This document shows positions 49,586 to 61,512 of a DNA stretch of 64,000 nt, piece by piece. Numbering within the stretch: position 1 is the stretch's first letter; the number at the start of each line of letters is the position of its first letter. The position numbers and the translations under genes are program-made. Source of the stretch: Streptomyces sp. CC208A (lineage in GTDB: Bacteria; Actinomycetota; Actinomycetes; Streptomycetales; Streptomycetaceae). The notes under the pieces are model-generated. The model made no database searches, was not told where the DNA came from, and saw only the letters and a program-made list of their open reading frames with translations. The stretch is taken from the NCBI RefSeq assembly GCF_030010625.1, contig NZ_JASCXN010000023.1:1-64000 (forward strand), given 5' to 3'.

Positions 49586-49625
49586 GCGGAGGCATCCGAT
49601 GCTTCGGGGCATCAGACGCCTCCGC
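49586..49625. terminator. Hairpin terminator of the M16 protease pair
   Basis: GCGGAGGC...GATGC (from 49586) pairs with GCATC...GCCTCCGC (to 49625) around a TTCG loop, with two mismatches in a stem of about 17 bp. It follows the minus-strand stop at 49644. Confidence 0.8.
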
Positions 49626-49643
49626 CCGGAGCCGACGGGGGGG

Positions 49644-51038
49644 TCAGCTCACCACGGTCACCTCGCCGATGCCGAGGGCCCGCACGGGCTCCTCGATCTG
49701 CGCCGCGTCGCCCACCAGGACGGTGACGAGCCGGTCCACCGGGAAGGCACTGACGACGGCGGCCGTGGCCTCGACCGTGCCGGTCTCGGCGAGCCGCGCG
49801 TACAGCCGTGCCTGGTAGTCGTCCGGGAGGTGCTGCTCGACCTGGTCGACGAGGGTCCCGGCGACCGAGGCGGCCGTCTCGTACTTGAGCGGGGCCACGC
49901 CCACCAGGTTCTGCACGGCGACGTCCCGCTCGGCGTCGGTCAGGCCGCCCTCGGCCAGGGTGCGGAGCACCTTCCACAGGTCGTCGAGGGCCGGACCGGT
50001 GTTGGGGGTGTCGACCGAGCCGCTGATGGCGAGCATCGAGGCGCCGTGCCCCTCGCCGTCGGAGCGGAGCACCTGCCCGAAGGCGCGCACGCCGTACGTG
50101 TACCCCTTCTCCTCCCGCAGGACGGCGTCCAGACGGGACGTCAGGGTGCCGCCGAGGCAGTAGACGCCGAGGACCTGCGCGGCCCAGACGGCGTCGTGCC
50201 GGTCCGGGCCGATCCGGCCGATGAGCAGCTGGGTCTGGACGGCTCCGGGGCGGTCGACGATGACGACCCGGCCGGTGTCGTCGGCGGTGATCGGCGGCAT
50301 CGGGCGCGGCGCGGCGGGCTTGCCGGTCCAGCCGCCGAGGGTCTCGGCGAGGACCTTGTCCAGGTCGACGCCGGTGAGATCGCCGACGACGACCGCGGTG
50401 GCGGCCGCGGGCCGCACATGGGCGTCGTAGAAGGCGCGGACGGCGGCGGCGTCGACGGCCTCCACGGTCTCCTCGGTGCCCTGGCGCGGCCGGGACATGC
50501 GGGCGGTGGCCGGGAAGAGCTCCTTGTAGAGCTGCTTGGCCGCGCGGCGGCTCGGGTTGGCGGTCTCGTGCGGGATCTCGTCGAGCCGGTTGTCCACCAG
50601 GCGCTTGACCTCGTCGGCGTCGAAGGCCGGGGAGGCCAGGGCCTCGGCGACGAGCCCGAGCGCCTTGGGGAGCCGGGAGACCGGGACCTCCAGGGAGACC
50701 CGGACGCCGGGGTGGTCGGCGTGCGCGTCGAGGGTGGCGCCGCAGCGCTCGAGCTCGGCCGCGAACTCCTCGGCGCCGCGCTCGGTGGTCCCCTCGGAGA
50801 GGGCGCGCGCCATGATGGTGGCGACACCGTCCAGGCCCTCGGGCTCGGCGTCCAGCGGGGCGTCGACGAAGATCTCGACGGCGACGACCTGCTGGCCGGG
50901 GCGGTGGCAGCGCAGCACGGTCAGCCCGTTGTCGAGCGCGCCGCGCTCGGGGGCCGGGAAGGCCCAGGGCCTCGCCTGGCCGGGCTTCGGCTGCGGGTGG
51001 AACTCCATGCTGGTCAGAGACACGGCGGCGTCCGTCAC
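49644..51038 (-). CDS. M16-family protein lacking the zinc motif (regulatory partner)
   Basis: 464 aa from GTG 51038, which overlaps the previous stop as GTGA. It has the M16 fold (LDNGLTVLRCHRPGQQVVAV, ATAVVVGDLTGVDLDKVLAE, GYTYGVRAFGQVLRSDGEGH) but no HxxEH zinc motif: DGVATIMARALSEGTTERGA stands in its place. In heterodimeric M16B proteases one subunit is catalytic and the other carries the R/Y substrate-binding residues seen here near KGYTYG. It should pair with the upstream gene product to form the processing protease. Confidence 0.88.
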   Translation of the reverse strand: MTDAAVSLTSMEFHPQPKPGQARPWAFPAPERGALDNGLTVLRCHRPGQQVVAVEIFVDAPLDAEPEGLDGVATIMARALSEGTTERGAEEFAAELERCGATLDAHADHPGVRVSLEVPVSRLPKALGLVAEALASPAFDADEVKRLVDNRLDEIPHETANPSRRAAKQLYKELFPATARMSRPRQGTEETVEAVDAAAVRAFYDAHVRPAAATAVVVGDLTGVDLDKVLAETLGGWTGKPAAPRPMPPITADDTGRVVIVDRPGAVQTQLLIGRIGPDRHDAVWAAQVLGVYCLGGTLTSRLDAVLREEKGYTYGVRAFGQVLRSDGEGHGASMLAISGSVDTPNTGPALDDLWKVLRTLAEGGLTDAERDVAVQNLVGVAPLKYETAASVAGTLVDQVEQHLPDDYQARLYARLAETGTVEATAAVVSAFPVDRLVTVLVGDAAQIEEPVRALGIGEVTVVS

Positions 51039-52381
51039 TGGTCCGCTCCCTCTTCCTCGTCGCTCTCTTCCTGTTCCGTGGCCACCGGCTCGTAGACCAG
51101 CACCGCGCGGTTGTCGGGGCACAGCCGGGCCGCGGCCACCTCGCGCACCTCCTCGGCGGTGACGGCGAGGACGCGGTCGACGGCGGTCAGGGCGAGCTGC
51201 GGGTCGCCGAACAGCACGGCGAAGCGGCACAGTTCGTCCGCGCGACCGGCCACCGTGCCGAGCCGGTCGAGCCATTCGCGCTCCAGCTGGGCCTGGGCAC
51301 GCTCCATCTCCTCGGCGGTCGGGCCCTCGGCCGCGAAGCGGGCCAACTCCTCGTCGACGGCCGCCTCGATGGCGGGGACCTCGACGCCGCCGGAGGTCTT
51401 GACGTCCAGCCAGCCGAGCGAGGGGGCGCCGGCGAGCCGGAGCAGGCCGAAGCCGGCGGCGACGGCGGTGCGGTCGCGGCGGACCAGCCGGTTGTGCAGG
51501 CGGGAGGACTCGCCGCCGCCGAGCACGGTGAGGGCGAGGTCGGCGGCGTCGCACGCGCGCGTGCCGTCCTCGGGCAGCCGGTAGGCGGCCATCAGGGCGC
51601 GGGCCGGGACGTCCTCGACGACGACCTCGCGCAGCTGCTCGCCCATGACCTCCGGCAGGGAGCCGTCGCGGGGGGCGGGCTTGCCGTCGTGGCCGGGGAT
51701 GGAGCCGAAGTACTTCTCGATCCAGGCGAGGGTCTGCTCCGGGTCGATGTCGCCGACGACGGACAGGACGGCGTTGTTGGGCGCGTAGTAGGTGCGGAAG
51801 AACTGCCGGGCGTCCTCCAGGGTGGCCGCGTCCAGGTCCGCCATCGAGCCGATGGGGGTGTGGTGGTACGGGTGGCCCTCGGGGTACGCGAGCGCGGTGA
51901 GCTTCTCGAAGGCGGTGCCGTACGGCACGTTGTCGTACCGCTGGCGGCGCTCGTTCTTCACGACGTCGCGCTGGTTCTCCATCGACTCGTCGTCGAGGGC
52001 GGCGAGCAGCGAGCCCATGCGGTCGGCTTCCAGCCAGAGGGCGAGCTCCAGCTGGTGGGTGGGCATGGTCTCGAAGTAGTTGGTGCGCTCGAAGCTGGTC
52101 GTGCCGTTGAGCGAGCCGCCGGCGCCCTGCACGAGCTCGAAGTGGCCGTTGCCGTGGACCTGCTTCGAGCCCTGGAACATCAGGTGCTCGAAGAGGTGGG
52201 CGAGGCCCGTGCGGCCCTCGACCTCGTGGCGCGAGCCGACGTCGTACCAGAGGCAGACCGCGGCGACCGGGGTCAGGTGGTCCTCGGAGAGCACCACCCG
52301 CAGGCCGTTCGTCAGCCGGTGCTCGGTCGCTGTCAGGCCGCCGGAGCCGGCCTCGGCCGTGGCCGTGTGACCCATGGGCAT
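51035..52381 (-). CDS. M16-family zinc metallopeptidase (catalytic subunit)
   Basis: 448 aa from ATG 52381, with GAAGGGA 7 nt upstream. The zinc motif is GLAHLFEHLMFQGS (HxxEH), with the distal glutamate in the ENQRDVVKNERRQRYDN segment. Further M16 features are NNAVLSVVGDIDPEQTLAWI and the GGGESSRLHNRLVRRD block. Family members degrade short or misfolded peptides and process precursors. Its stop overlaps the GTG of the non-catalytic partner, giving a co-translated pair. An acidic tail (EESDEEEG) ends the protein. Confidence 0.92.
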   Translation of the reverse strand: MPMGHTATAEAGSGGLTATEHRLTNGLRVVLSEDHLTPVAAVCLWYDVGSRHEVEGRTGLAHLFEHLMFQGSKQVHGNGHFELVQGAGGSLNGTTSFERTNYFETMPTHQLELALWLEADRMGSLLAALDDESMENQRDVVKNERRQRYDNVPYGTAFEKLTALAYPEGHPYHHTPIGSMADLDAATLEDARQFFRTYYAPNNAVLSVVGDIDPEQTLAWIEKYFGSIPGHDGKPAPRDGSLPEVMGEQLREVVVEDVPARALMAAYRLPEDGTRACDAADLALTVLGGGESSRLHNRLVRRDRTAVAAGFGLLRLAGAPSLGWLDVKTSGGVEVPAIEAAVDEELARFAAEGPTAEEMERAQAQLEREWLDRLGTVAGRADELCRFAVLFGDPQLALTAVDRVLAVTAEEVREVAAARLCPDNRAVLVYEPVATEQEESDEEEGADQ

Positions 52382-52563
52382 GTACGTCCCTTCGATCGCG
52401 ATCGTGAAAAGTCCTGCCACTGTATGCAAGCGCGCCGACACCTGGCGAAGTTCCCGGACCCTTGAGATGTCCCTCGTCCGGGTCGCGGTCCGCGTTGTCG
52501 GTGGCACGGTCCACAATGGACCGCGTCAGATCAAGCTTTGTCGGAGAAGGAGCCGCAGCCGCG

Positions 52564-55023
<2,460 letters not shown>

Positions 55024-55056
55024 CCGGCCGCCGCCCGTCCCGTACGCCCCGTACGA

Positions 55057-55090
55057 GAAGCCCCCCGCTCCGGCCGGAGCGGGGGGCTTC
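55057..55090. terminator. parC terminator hairpin
   Basis: A perfect 34-nt palindrome (GAAGCCCCCCGCTCCGG and its complement, 55057-55090) lies 34 bp after the parC stop. Confidence 0.9.
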
Positions 55091-55162
55091 GCCGTCGGCG
55101 GTCCCAGGCGGTGCCGGCGCCGTACCGTACGGGGACGTGGGCCGGGCGGGGTCGGCCGGGGC

Positions 55163-56212
55163 CTACTCGGCCGCCGGAGGTTCGTCGCCCTGGGGGACGT
55201 ACCGCAGGACGCCCCACATGCTGTGCTCGTCCGGGGTGTCGTCGGGGCCGTCCACCTCGCAGGCGGTGAGCTCCTTGCGCAGGGCCGCCGCGTCGACGCC
55301 GGTCCCGATCAGGACGAGCTGCGACAGCCGCTCCTCCCCGGCCGGCCAGGGCTCCGGGTAGAAGCGCAGGAAGCGGCCGACAGCGTGCACGAGGTAGCGG
55401 TGGTCGGGATCGGCGGCGCCGAAGTCGACGAAGCCCTTGAGGCGGTACAGGCCCTCCGGCCGGGAGTCCAGGAAGGCCATGAGGCGGCGCGGATGCAGCG
55501 GCACCGGCGTGGCCAGGGAGACGGTGTCGTAGGCGGCGTGCGTGTGGGCGTGGCCGTCGTCGTCGCCGTAGAGGATGTCCTCGATCGACATCTGTCCGGC
55601 GATCTCGTCCTCCGGGACGACCCGGTCGAAGAGCAGCTCGGGATCGATCCGGCCGTGCGCCGCCTCGATCACCGCGGCCCGCTCCGCGAGCCGGGCCACG
55701 GCCGCCCGGACGGCCCGCAGCTCCTCCCCGGGCACCCGGTCGGCCTTGTTGACGACGACGAGGTCGGCAAGGGCGAGGTGCCGGTCGGTCTCGGGGTGCC
55801 GCCGCCGGGTGGCCTCGAACTCGGCCGCGTCGACGACCTCGACGAGCCCGCCGTAGACGATCCGCCGGTTCTCGCTGGCCAGCACCATCCTGACCAGTTC
55901 CTGCGGCTCGGCGAGACCGCTGGCCTCGATCACGATCACGTCGAGGCGCAGCTCGGGCCGGGTGAGGACCTCCAGGTACTCGTCCAGCTCGCTCGCGTCC
56001 ACCGCGCAGCACAGGCACCCGTTGCCGAGGGAGACCGTGGATCCCACCTGCCCGGCGACGGTCATCGCGTCGATCCCGATGTCGCCGAAGTCGTTGACCA
56101 TGACCCCGATCCGGGTGCCCCGGGCGCTGCGCAGCAGATGGTTGAGAAGCGTGGTCTTCCCCGCTCCGAGAAACCCGGCGAGGACGACGACGGGGATCTG
56201 CTGCGCGCTCAC
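55163..56212 (-). CDS. CobW/COG0523-family GTP-binding metallochaperone
   Basis: 349 aa from GTG 56212. P-loop GFLGAGKTT (13-21), the metal-binding NGCLCCAVD (CxCC), Walker B VIVIEASGLAEP and the base motif NKAD define a COG0523 GTPase. A His/Asp-rich loop (DDDGHAHTHAAYD) and the CobW_C domain (LMAFLDSRPEGLYRLKGFVD) follow. These proteins deliver zinc or cobalt to metalloenzymes. No Zur operator is evident at its start, so the metal is not decided. Confidence 0.9.
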   Translation of the reverse strand: MSAQQIPVVVLAGFLGAGKTTLLNHLLRSARGTRIGVMVNDFGDIGIDAMTVAGQVGSTVSLGNGCLCCAVDASELDEYLEVLTRPELRLDVIVIEASGLAEPQELVRMVLASENRRIVYGGLVEVVDAAEFEATRRRHPETDRHLALADLVVVNKADRVPGEELRAVRAAVARLAERAAVIEAAHGRIDPELLFDRVVPEDEIAGQMSIEDILYGDDDGHAHTHAAYDTVSLATPVPLHPRRLMAFLDSRPEGLYRLKGFVDFGAADPDHRYLVHAVGRFLRFYPEPWPAGEERLSQLVLIGTGVDAAALRKELTACEVDGPDDTPDEHSMWGVLRYVPQGDEPPAAE

Positions 56213-56336
56213 GGAGCTTGCCTTTCGCTGGTACGAGGACGGGTACGGGCCACGGGACCCGGCACGGCCCCTGCTGTGGACCGGCCCCCAGGATAGGCAG
56301 CCGCCCCGCGGGAACCGGCCCCACGCGCGCGTGCCG

Positions 56337-57929
56337 TCAGGCGGCCCCGGCGCCGGTGAGCGCCCGCACCTCGGTCTCGGCGTGCCGTGCCTCGTCCGGT
56401 GGTTCGGGCGAGGTGACCGTGCCGAGCCAGCCGGCGAGGAAGCCGAGCGGGATGGAGACCACCCCCGGGTTCTGCAGCGGGAAGAGGTGGAAGTCGATAC
56501 CGGGGAAGAGCGCTTCGGAGCTGCCGGAGACGACCGGCGAGAGGAGTACGAGGACCACGGCGGGGACGAGTCCGCCGTAGACGGACCAGACGGCGCCCCG
56601 GGTGGTGAACCGGCGCCAGAAGAGCGAGTACAGCAGCACCGGCAGATTGGCGGAGGCGGCCACCGCGAAGGCGAGGCCGACGAGGAAGGCCACGTTGAGG
56701 TCGCGGGCGAGCAGACCGAGGCCGATCGCGGCGGCGCCGATGCCCGCGGCGGCCACCCGCGCCACCGTGACCTCGCTGTACTGCTTCCCGCCGGGTCTGC
56801 GCAGCGAGGCGTAGAGGTCGTGGGCGACGGAGGCGGAGGAGGCCAGGGTGATTCCGGCGACGACGGCGAGGATGGTCGCGAAGGCGACGGCCGCGACCAC
56901 CGCGAAGAGCACCGTGCCGCCGGTGGAGCCCGCTCCCCCGCCGAGGTCGAGCGCGAGCAGCGGTACGGCCGTGTTCCCTGAGGCGTTGGAGGCGCGGACC
57001 TCGGCGGAGCCGATGAGGGCGGCGGCGCCGAAGCCGAGGACGATCGTCATCAGGTAGAAGCCGCCGATGAGGCCGATGGACCAGACGACGGAGCGGCGGG
57101 CGGCCCTCGCGGTGGGCACGGTGTAGAAGCGGGACAGGATGTGGGGCAGTCCCGCGGTGCCGAGGACGAGTGCGAGGCCGAGGCTGATGAAGTCGAGCCG
57201 GGCGGTCCAGTCGCCGCCGTACCGCAGCCCGGGACCGAGGAAGGCGCTGCCGTGCCCGCTGCGCTCGGCGGCGGTGCTGAGCAGGCTGTTCACGTCGCCG
57301 TGGAAGCGGATCAGGACGAGGACGGTGAGGGTGACGGTGCCCGCCATCAGCAGCACCGCCTTGACGATCTGGATCCAGGTGGTGGCCCGCATCCCGCCGA
57401 GCGACACGTAGATCACCATCAGCGCGCCGACGCCGACGACCGTCCAGGTGCGCGCGGCCTCGCCGGTGCCGCCGAGGAGGAGGGCCACCAGGCTGCCGGC
57501 GCCGACCATCTGGGCCACCAGGTAGAGCACGGAGACGGCCACGGAGGAGGTGCCGGCCGCGATCCGTACGGGCCGTTCGGCCATCCGCGCGGCGACGACG
57601 TCGGCGAGGGTGAAGCGGCCGCAGTTGCGGACGAGTTCGGCGACGAGGAGCAGTACGACCAGCCAGGCGACCAGGAAGCCGACCGAGTAGAGCATGCCGT
57701 CGTAGCCGTAGAGCGCGATGAGGCCCGAGATGCCGAGGAAGGAGGCGGCGGACATGTAGTCGCCGGCGATGGCGAATCCGTTCTCCATCGGTGAGAAGAG
57801 CCGGCCGCCGGCGTAGAACTCCTCGGCCGAGCCGCGCCGGTTGCGGCTCACCCAGGTGGTGATGCCGAGGGTCACGGCGACGAAGGTGCTGAAGAGCAGC
57901 AGGGCGAGCGTCTGGTGGTCCCCGGTCAC
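56337..57929 (-). CDS. actP: Sodium:solute symporter, ActP (cation/acetate) type
   Basis: 530 aa from GTG 57929, overlapping the DUF485 stop as GTGA. Thirteen hydrophobic segments are visible with SSS-family signatures: FYAGGRLFSPMENGFAIAGD, SAASFLGISGLIALYGYDGM, a TLADVVAARMAERPVRIAA loop and LVLGTAGLPHILSRFYTVPT. The pairing with a small DUF485 protein is that of acetate/pyruvate symporters (ActP-YjcH, MctC). It takes up acetate or other short monocarboxylates with sodium. Confidence 0.9.
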   Translation of the reverse strand: MTGDHQTLALLLFSTFVAVTLGITTWVSRNRRGSAEEFYAGGRLFSPMENGFAIAGDYMSAASFLGISGLIALYGYDGMLYSVGFLVAWLVVLLLVAELVRNCGRFTLADVVAARMAERPVRIAAGTSSVAVSVLYLVAQMVGAGSLVALLLGGTGEAARTWTVVGVGALMVIYVSLGGMRATTWIQIVKAVLLMAGTVTLTVLVLIRFHGDVNSLLSTAAERSGHGSAFLGPGLRYGGDWTARLDFISLGLALVLGTAGLPHILSRFYTVPTARAARRSVVWSIGLIGGFYLMTIVLGFGAAALIGSAEVRASNASGNTAVPLLALDLGGGAGSTGGTVLFAVVAAVAFATILAVVAGITLASSASVAHDLYASLRRPGGKQYSEVTVARVAAAGIGAAAIGLGLLARDLNVAFLVGLAFAVAASANLPVLLYSLFWRRFTTRGAVWSVYGGLVPAVVLVLLSPVVSGSSEALFPGIDFHLFPLQNPGVVSIPLGFLAGWLGTVTSPEPPDEARHAETEVRALTGAGAA

Positions 57930-58366
57930 CACTGTCCGGCCCCCCTCGTCATCTCCTGGGTGTCCCAGCGCAGTTCGAGCGCGGCCCGGTCCCGGCGCAG
58001 CCGCGCGTGCCGGGCGTAGGCCCAGGTGAGCAGGAAAGTGGTGAGGAACTGGGCGAGGCCGGCGATCATCGCCACGTTGACCGCGCCGGCCACCGGACGG
58101 GCCATCAGGCCGGGGGCCGCGGTGGCGGCGATGACGTAGGCGAGGTACCAGAGGAGGAAGGCGAGGGTGGCGGGGAAGGCGAACCGCCGGTAGCGGCGCC
58201 GTACCTCCTGGAAGGCGGGGCTGCGCTGGACCTCCAGGTAGATCCCGGCCGCGCCGGCCGTCCGGTGCGCGGCCCCGTCGTCCGCCTGGTGCGGGAGCTC
58301 CGGACGGATCGCCACCGCCCCGTCGTCCCGTGCCCCCGCACGCGCCTGTTCGTCCAGTTGTTCCAC
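57926..58366 (-). CDS. DUF485 membrane protein (YjcH-like)
   Basis: 146 aa from GTG 58366, with AAGGAGAG upstream. After a charged N-terminus, the DUF485 core begins VQRSPAFQEVRRRYRRFAFP and has two transmembrane segments (ATLAFLLWYLAYVIAATAAP and VNVAMIAGLAQFLTTFLLTW). It is the small partner gene of ActP-type symporters and is translationally coupled to the symporter here. Confidence 0.9.
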   Translation of the reverse strand: MEQLDEQARAGARDDGAVAIRPELPHQADDGAAHRTAGAAGIYLEVQRSPAFQEVRRRYRRFAFPATLAFLLWYLAYVIAATAAPGLMARPVAGAVNVAMIAGLAQFLTTFLLTWAYARHARLRRDRAALELRWDTQEMTRGAGQW

Positions 58367-58524
58367 TGGTCAACTCTCCTTGTCAGCGAACCGTTTCGGC
58401 CGCGTGCCCAAGGATGGACAGAGCGGGCAGATCCCGGACTCTCCTCCCTCCGGTCTTCACCCCATCAGGTGACAGTTCGCCCCGGTGGCCTGACCGGACC
58501 GTGCCGATAGGCGTATGGACGCCG

Positions 58525-58558
58525 CCGGCCCGGCCCCGCGGTGCGGGTGCCGGGCCGG
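58525..58558. terminator. parE terminator hairpin
   Basis: CCGGCCCGGC (58525-58534) pairs perfectly with GCCGGGCCGG (58549-58558), 20 bp after the parE stop on the minus strand. Confidence 0.75.
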
Positions 58559-58577
58559 TACGGACCGGTGGGGCGGG

Positions 58578-60695
58578 TCAGGCGTCGATGCGCGAGCGGT
58601 CGAGCGTCGCCGCCGAGCTGGTGATGAACTCCTTGCGGGGCGCCACGTCGTTGCCCATCAGCAGGTCGAAGACCTGCTCGGCCGCGTCCAGGTCGCCGAT
58701 GTTGATGCGGCGCAGGGTGCGGTGGCGCGGGTCCATCGTGGTCTCCGCGAGCTGGTCGGCGTCCATCTCGCCGAGGCCCTTGTAGCGCTGGATGGAGTCC
58801 TTGTAGCGGACACCCTTGCGCTCGAACTCCAGGAGCGTCTGCCGCAGCTCGCTGTCGGAGTACGTGTACACGTACTTGTCCTGGCCCTTCTTGGGCTGGA
58901 TCAGCTCGATCCGGTGCAGCGGCGGCACGGCGGCGAAGACCCGGCCGGCCTCGACCATCGGGCGCATGTAGCGCTGGAAGAGGGTCAGCAGCAGCGTCCG
59001 GATGTGCGAGCCGTCGACGTCGGCGTCGGTCATCATGATGACCTTGCCGTAGCGGGCCGCGTCGATGTCGAAGGTGCGGCCCGAGCCCGCTCCTATGACC
59101 TGGATGATCGCGCCGCACTCGGCGTTCTTCAGCATGTCCGAGACGGACGACTTCTGGACGTTGAGGATCTTGCCGCGGATCGGCAGCAGCGCCTGGAACT
59201 CGCTGTTCCGGGCGAGCTTGGCGGTGCCGAGCGCGGAGTCTCCCTCGACGATGAAGAGCTCGCTGCGCTCGACGTCGTCGCTGCGGCAGTCGGCCAGCTT
59301 GGCCGGGAGCGAGGAGGTCTCCAGGGCCGTCTTCCGGCGCTGCGCCTCCTTGTGCTGGCGGGCGGCGATCCGGGTGCGGGCGGCGGCCACGGTCTTCTCC
59401 AGGACGGCCCGGGCCTGGGCCTTGGCGTCCCGCTTGGTGGAGGTCAGGAAGGCCTTGAGCTCCCGCGCGACCACGTTCGCCACGATCCGGCGGGCGGCCG
59501 AGGTGCCGAGGACCTCCTTGGTCTGGCCCTCGAACTGCGGCTCGGCGAGGCGGACGGTGACGACGGCGGTCAGGCCCTCCAGGGCGTCGTCCTTGACGAT
59601 GTCGTCCTCGGCGACGCGCAGCAGCTTGGCCGAGCGCAGCACCTCGTTCATCGTCTTGGTGACGGCCTGCTCGAAGCCGGAGACGTGGGTGCCGCCCTTG
59701 GGGGTGGCGATGATGTTGACGAAGGACCGGACCGTGGTGTCGTAGCCGGTGCCCCAGCGCAGGGCGACGTCCACGCCGAGCTCACGGGTGACCTCGGTGG
59801 GGGTCATGTGGCCGCGGTCGTCCAGGACCGGGACGGTCTCCTTGAAGGTGCCCTGGCCGGTGAGGCGCAGCACGTCGCAGACGGCCTTGTCCTGCGCGAG
59901 GTACTCGCAGAACTCGCTGATGCCGCCGTCGAAGCGGAAGACCTCCTCGCTCTTGCCGATCCCCTCCAGGTCCCGCTCGTCGCGGACGACGATGGTGAGG
60001 CCGGGCACGAGGAAGGCGGTCTGGCGGGCCCGCTGGTGCAGCGTCTCCAGGGAGAGCTTGGCGTCCTTCAGGAAGATCTGGCGGTCGGCCCAGTAGCGGA
60101 CCCGGGTGCCGGTGCGGGTCTTGGGGACGCGCTTGCCCTTGGTCAGGCCGTTGCCCGGGTCGAAGGGGCTGTCGGGGCCCTGCTCGGTGAAGATGCCGGG
60201 GACACCGCGCCGGAAGCTGATCGAGTGGGTGGCGCTGTTCCGGTCGACCTCGACGTCGAGACGGGCCGAGAGCGCGTTGACCACGGAGGCGCCGACGCCG
60301 TGGAGACCGCCGGAGGCCGCGTACGAGCCGCCGCCGAACTTTCCGCCGGCGTGCAGCTTGGTCATGACGACCTCGACGCCGGACAGGCCGGTCTTGGGCT
60401 CGACGTCGACCGGGATGCCGCGGCCGTTGTCCCGGACCTCGACGGAGCCGTCGTCGTGCAGGATGACCTCGATGTGGTCGCAGTAGCCGCCGAGGGCCTC
60501 GTCGACCGAGTTGTCGATGATCTCCCAGAGGCAGTGCATCAGGCCACGGCTGTCGGTGGACCCGATGTACATCCCGGGGCGCTTGCGGACCGCTTCGAGC
60601 CCTTCGAGGACGAGCAGGTGCCGCGCGGTGTAGTTGGAACCGTCACGGTCTGCGGTCAGCAGCGCACTGGACGGCACGGACGTTTCGGCGGTCAC
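58578..60695 (-). CDS. parE: DNA topoisomerase IV subunit B
   Basis: 705 aa from GTG 60695, with GAGGAG 9 nt upstream. The GHKL ATPase has EIIDNSVDEAL, VRDNGRGIPV, SGGLHGVGASVVNALS and the conserved QTKEVLGTS lysine region. The TOPRIM domain has FIVEGDSALG, PIRGKILNVQK and the MMTDADVDGSHI metal site, followed by RYKGLGEMDADQLAETTMDP. With ParC it makes topoisomerase IV, which separates replicated chromosomes. GyrB is ruled against by pairing with parC and the position beside hrdB, as in other streptomycetes. Confidence 0.92.
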   Translation of the reverse strand: MTAETSVPSSALLTADRDGSNYTARHLLVLEGLEAVRKRPGMYIGSTDSRGLMHCLWEIIDNSVDEALGGYCDHIEVILHDDGSVEVRDNGRGIPVDVEPKTGLSGVEVVMTKLHAGGKFGGGSYAASGGLHGVGASVVNALSARLDVEVDRNSATHSISFRRGVPGIFTEQGPDSPFDPGNGLTKGKRVPKTRTGTRVRYWADRQIFLKDAKLSLETLHQRARQTAFLVPGLTIVVRDERDLEGIGKSEEVFRFDGGISEFCEYLAQDKAVCDVLRLTGQGTFKETVPVLDDRGHMTPTEVTRELGVDVALRWGTGYDTTVRSFVNIIATPKGGTHVSGFEQAVTKTMNEVLRSAKLLRVAEDDIVKDDALEGLTAVVTVRLAEPQFEGQTKEVLGTSAARRIVANVVARELKAFLTSTKRDAKAQARAVLEKTVAAARTRIAARQHKEAQRRKTALETSSLPAKLADCRSDDVERSELFIVEGDSALGTAKLARNSEFQALLPIRGKILNVQKSSVSDMLKNAECGAIIQVIGAGSGRTFDIDAARYGKVIMMTDADVDGSHIRTLLLTLFQRYMRPMVEAGRVFAAVPPLHRIELIQPKKGQDKYVYTYSDSELRQTLLEFERKGVRYKDSIQRYKGLGEMDADQLAETTMDPRHRTLRRINIGDLDAAEQVFDLLMGNDVAPRKEFITSSAATLDRSRIDA

Positions 60696-61130
60696 GCGGT
60701 TCGCTCCTCGCTGAATTTGAGATCTTGCCCGATGGGGTGAGTACCGGCGTCGCTCACCGCTCAGAGGGTACCGATGCCTGGTAGAGCCGTTGGAACGCCA
60801 CCCTCTCGGTTTCCTCATGCTAGTCCAGGTTCGCATGGATGTTCGATCCCTCGAAGGGGTGACGCGAACATCACGTTCCCTTCCCGGCATGAACCATCTA
60901 GGCTCCGGGCACGTCCTCATCAACAACCGGCAACCCCGCCGGGAGGACGAAGACACACCACAGCAACGCGAAACCCGTAGAGCGACGCAATACGGCTCAT
61001 TCGCCGCCAACCGGCAGCAGACAGCCACCTTGGGAAAAAGTTTCAAGGAAAAGCCACGAGCGGGAACGTTTTCGGCCTGGTTGGATGTTGACCCTGGTAC
61101 GACAGCTCGTCGAGCTAGAGAAGAGGCGAC
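60696..61130. other. Divergent region between parE and the zinc-ribbon gene
   Basis: About 435 bp. A TACCCT hexamer on the minus strand near 60765 may be the -10 for parE, and TAGGCT at 60898-60903 may start rightward transcription. A 114-codon frame (60790-61134) has no family look and weak codon bias, so I do not call it. Confidence 0.45.
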
Positions 61131-61361
61131 GTGACTACTGTTCTGACCCCCGCGAGCCCCCTGACGGCCGCTGACCGCTGCGACCGCTGCGGCGCCCAGG
61201 CCTACCTGCGTGTTGTCCTGGCCAGCGGAGGTGACTTGCTCTTCTGCGCCCACCACGGACGCAAGTTCGAGCCGGAACTCAAGAAGATCGCCGTCGAGAT
61301 ACAGGATGAGACGGACCGGCTCACCGACGTGCCGGCCCGCACGGTGGGCGACGAGCACTGA
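61131..61361 (+). CDS. Small zinc-ribbon protein (DUF7455 type)
   Basis: 76 aa from GTG 61131, with GAAGAGG 5 nt upstream. Two metal-binding pairs are seen: DRCDRCGAQAYLRVVLASGG and LLFCAHHGRKFEPELKKIAV, giving a probable CxxC...CxxH zinc site. This small protein beside hrdB/parE is conserved in streptomycetes and related actinobacteria; its function is unknown. Confidence 0.85.
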   Translation: MTTVLTPASPLTAADRCDRCGAQAYLRVVLASGGDLLFCAHHGRKFEPELKKIAVEIQDETDRLTDVPARTVGDEH

Positions 61362-61512
61362 CGCCGCGCAACCACGACGAGCTCAGGACCGGTCGCTGAC
61401 CGGCCGACGGGCGGTCGGCCCCTGACCCAGGGGCTGACCGCCCGTCCTCGTACTCCCGGGCTTCCCTGACCGGGCCCTGCTCAGGAGCCCCGGAGCAGGG
61501 TCGTACGGCTCC

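Noticed and set aside
60868..60880. GAACATCACGTTC as a LexA box near parE
   Set aside because: The half-sites are separated by 5 bp where the SOS box CGAAC-N4-GTTCG needs 4.
60790..61134. 114-codon plus-strand frame upstream of the zinc-ribbon gene
   Set aside because: No ribosome site, low codon bias and no recognisable domain; the region fits a promoter zone.
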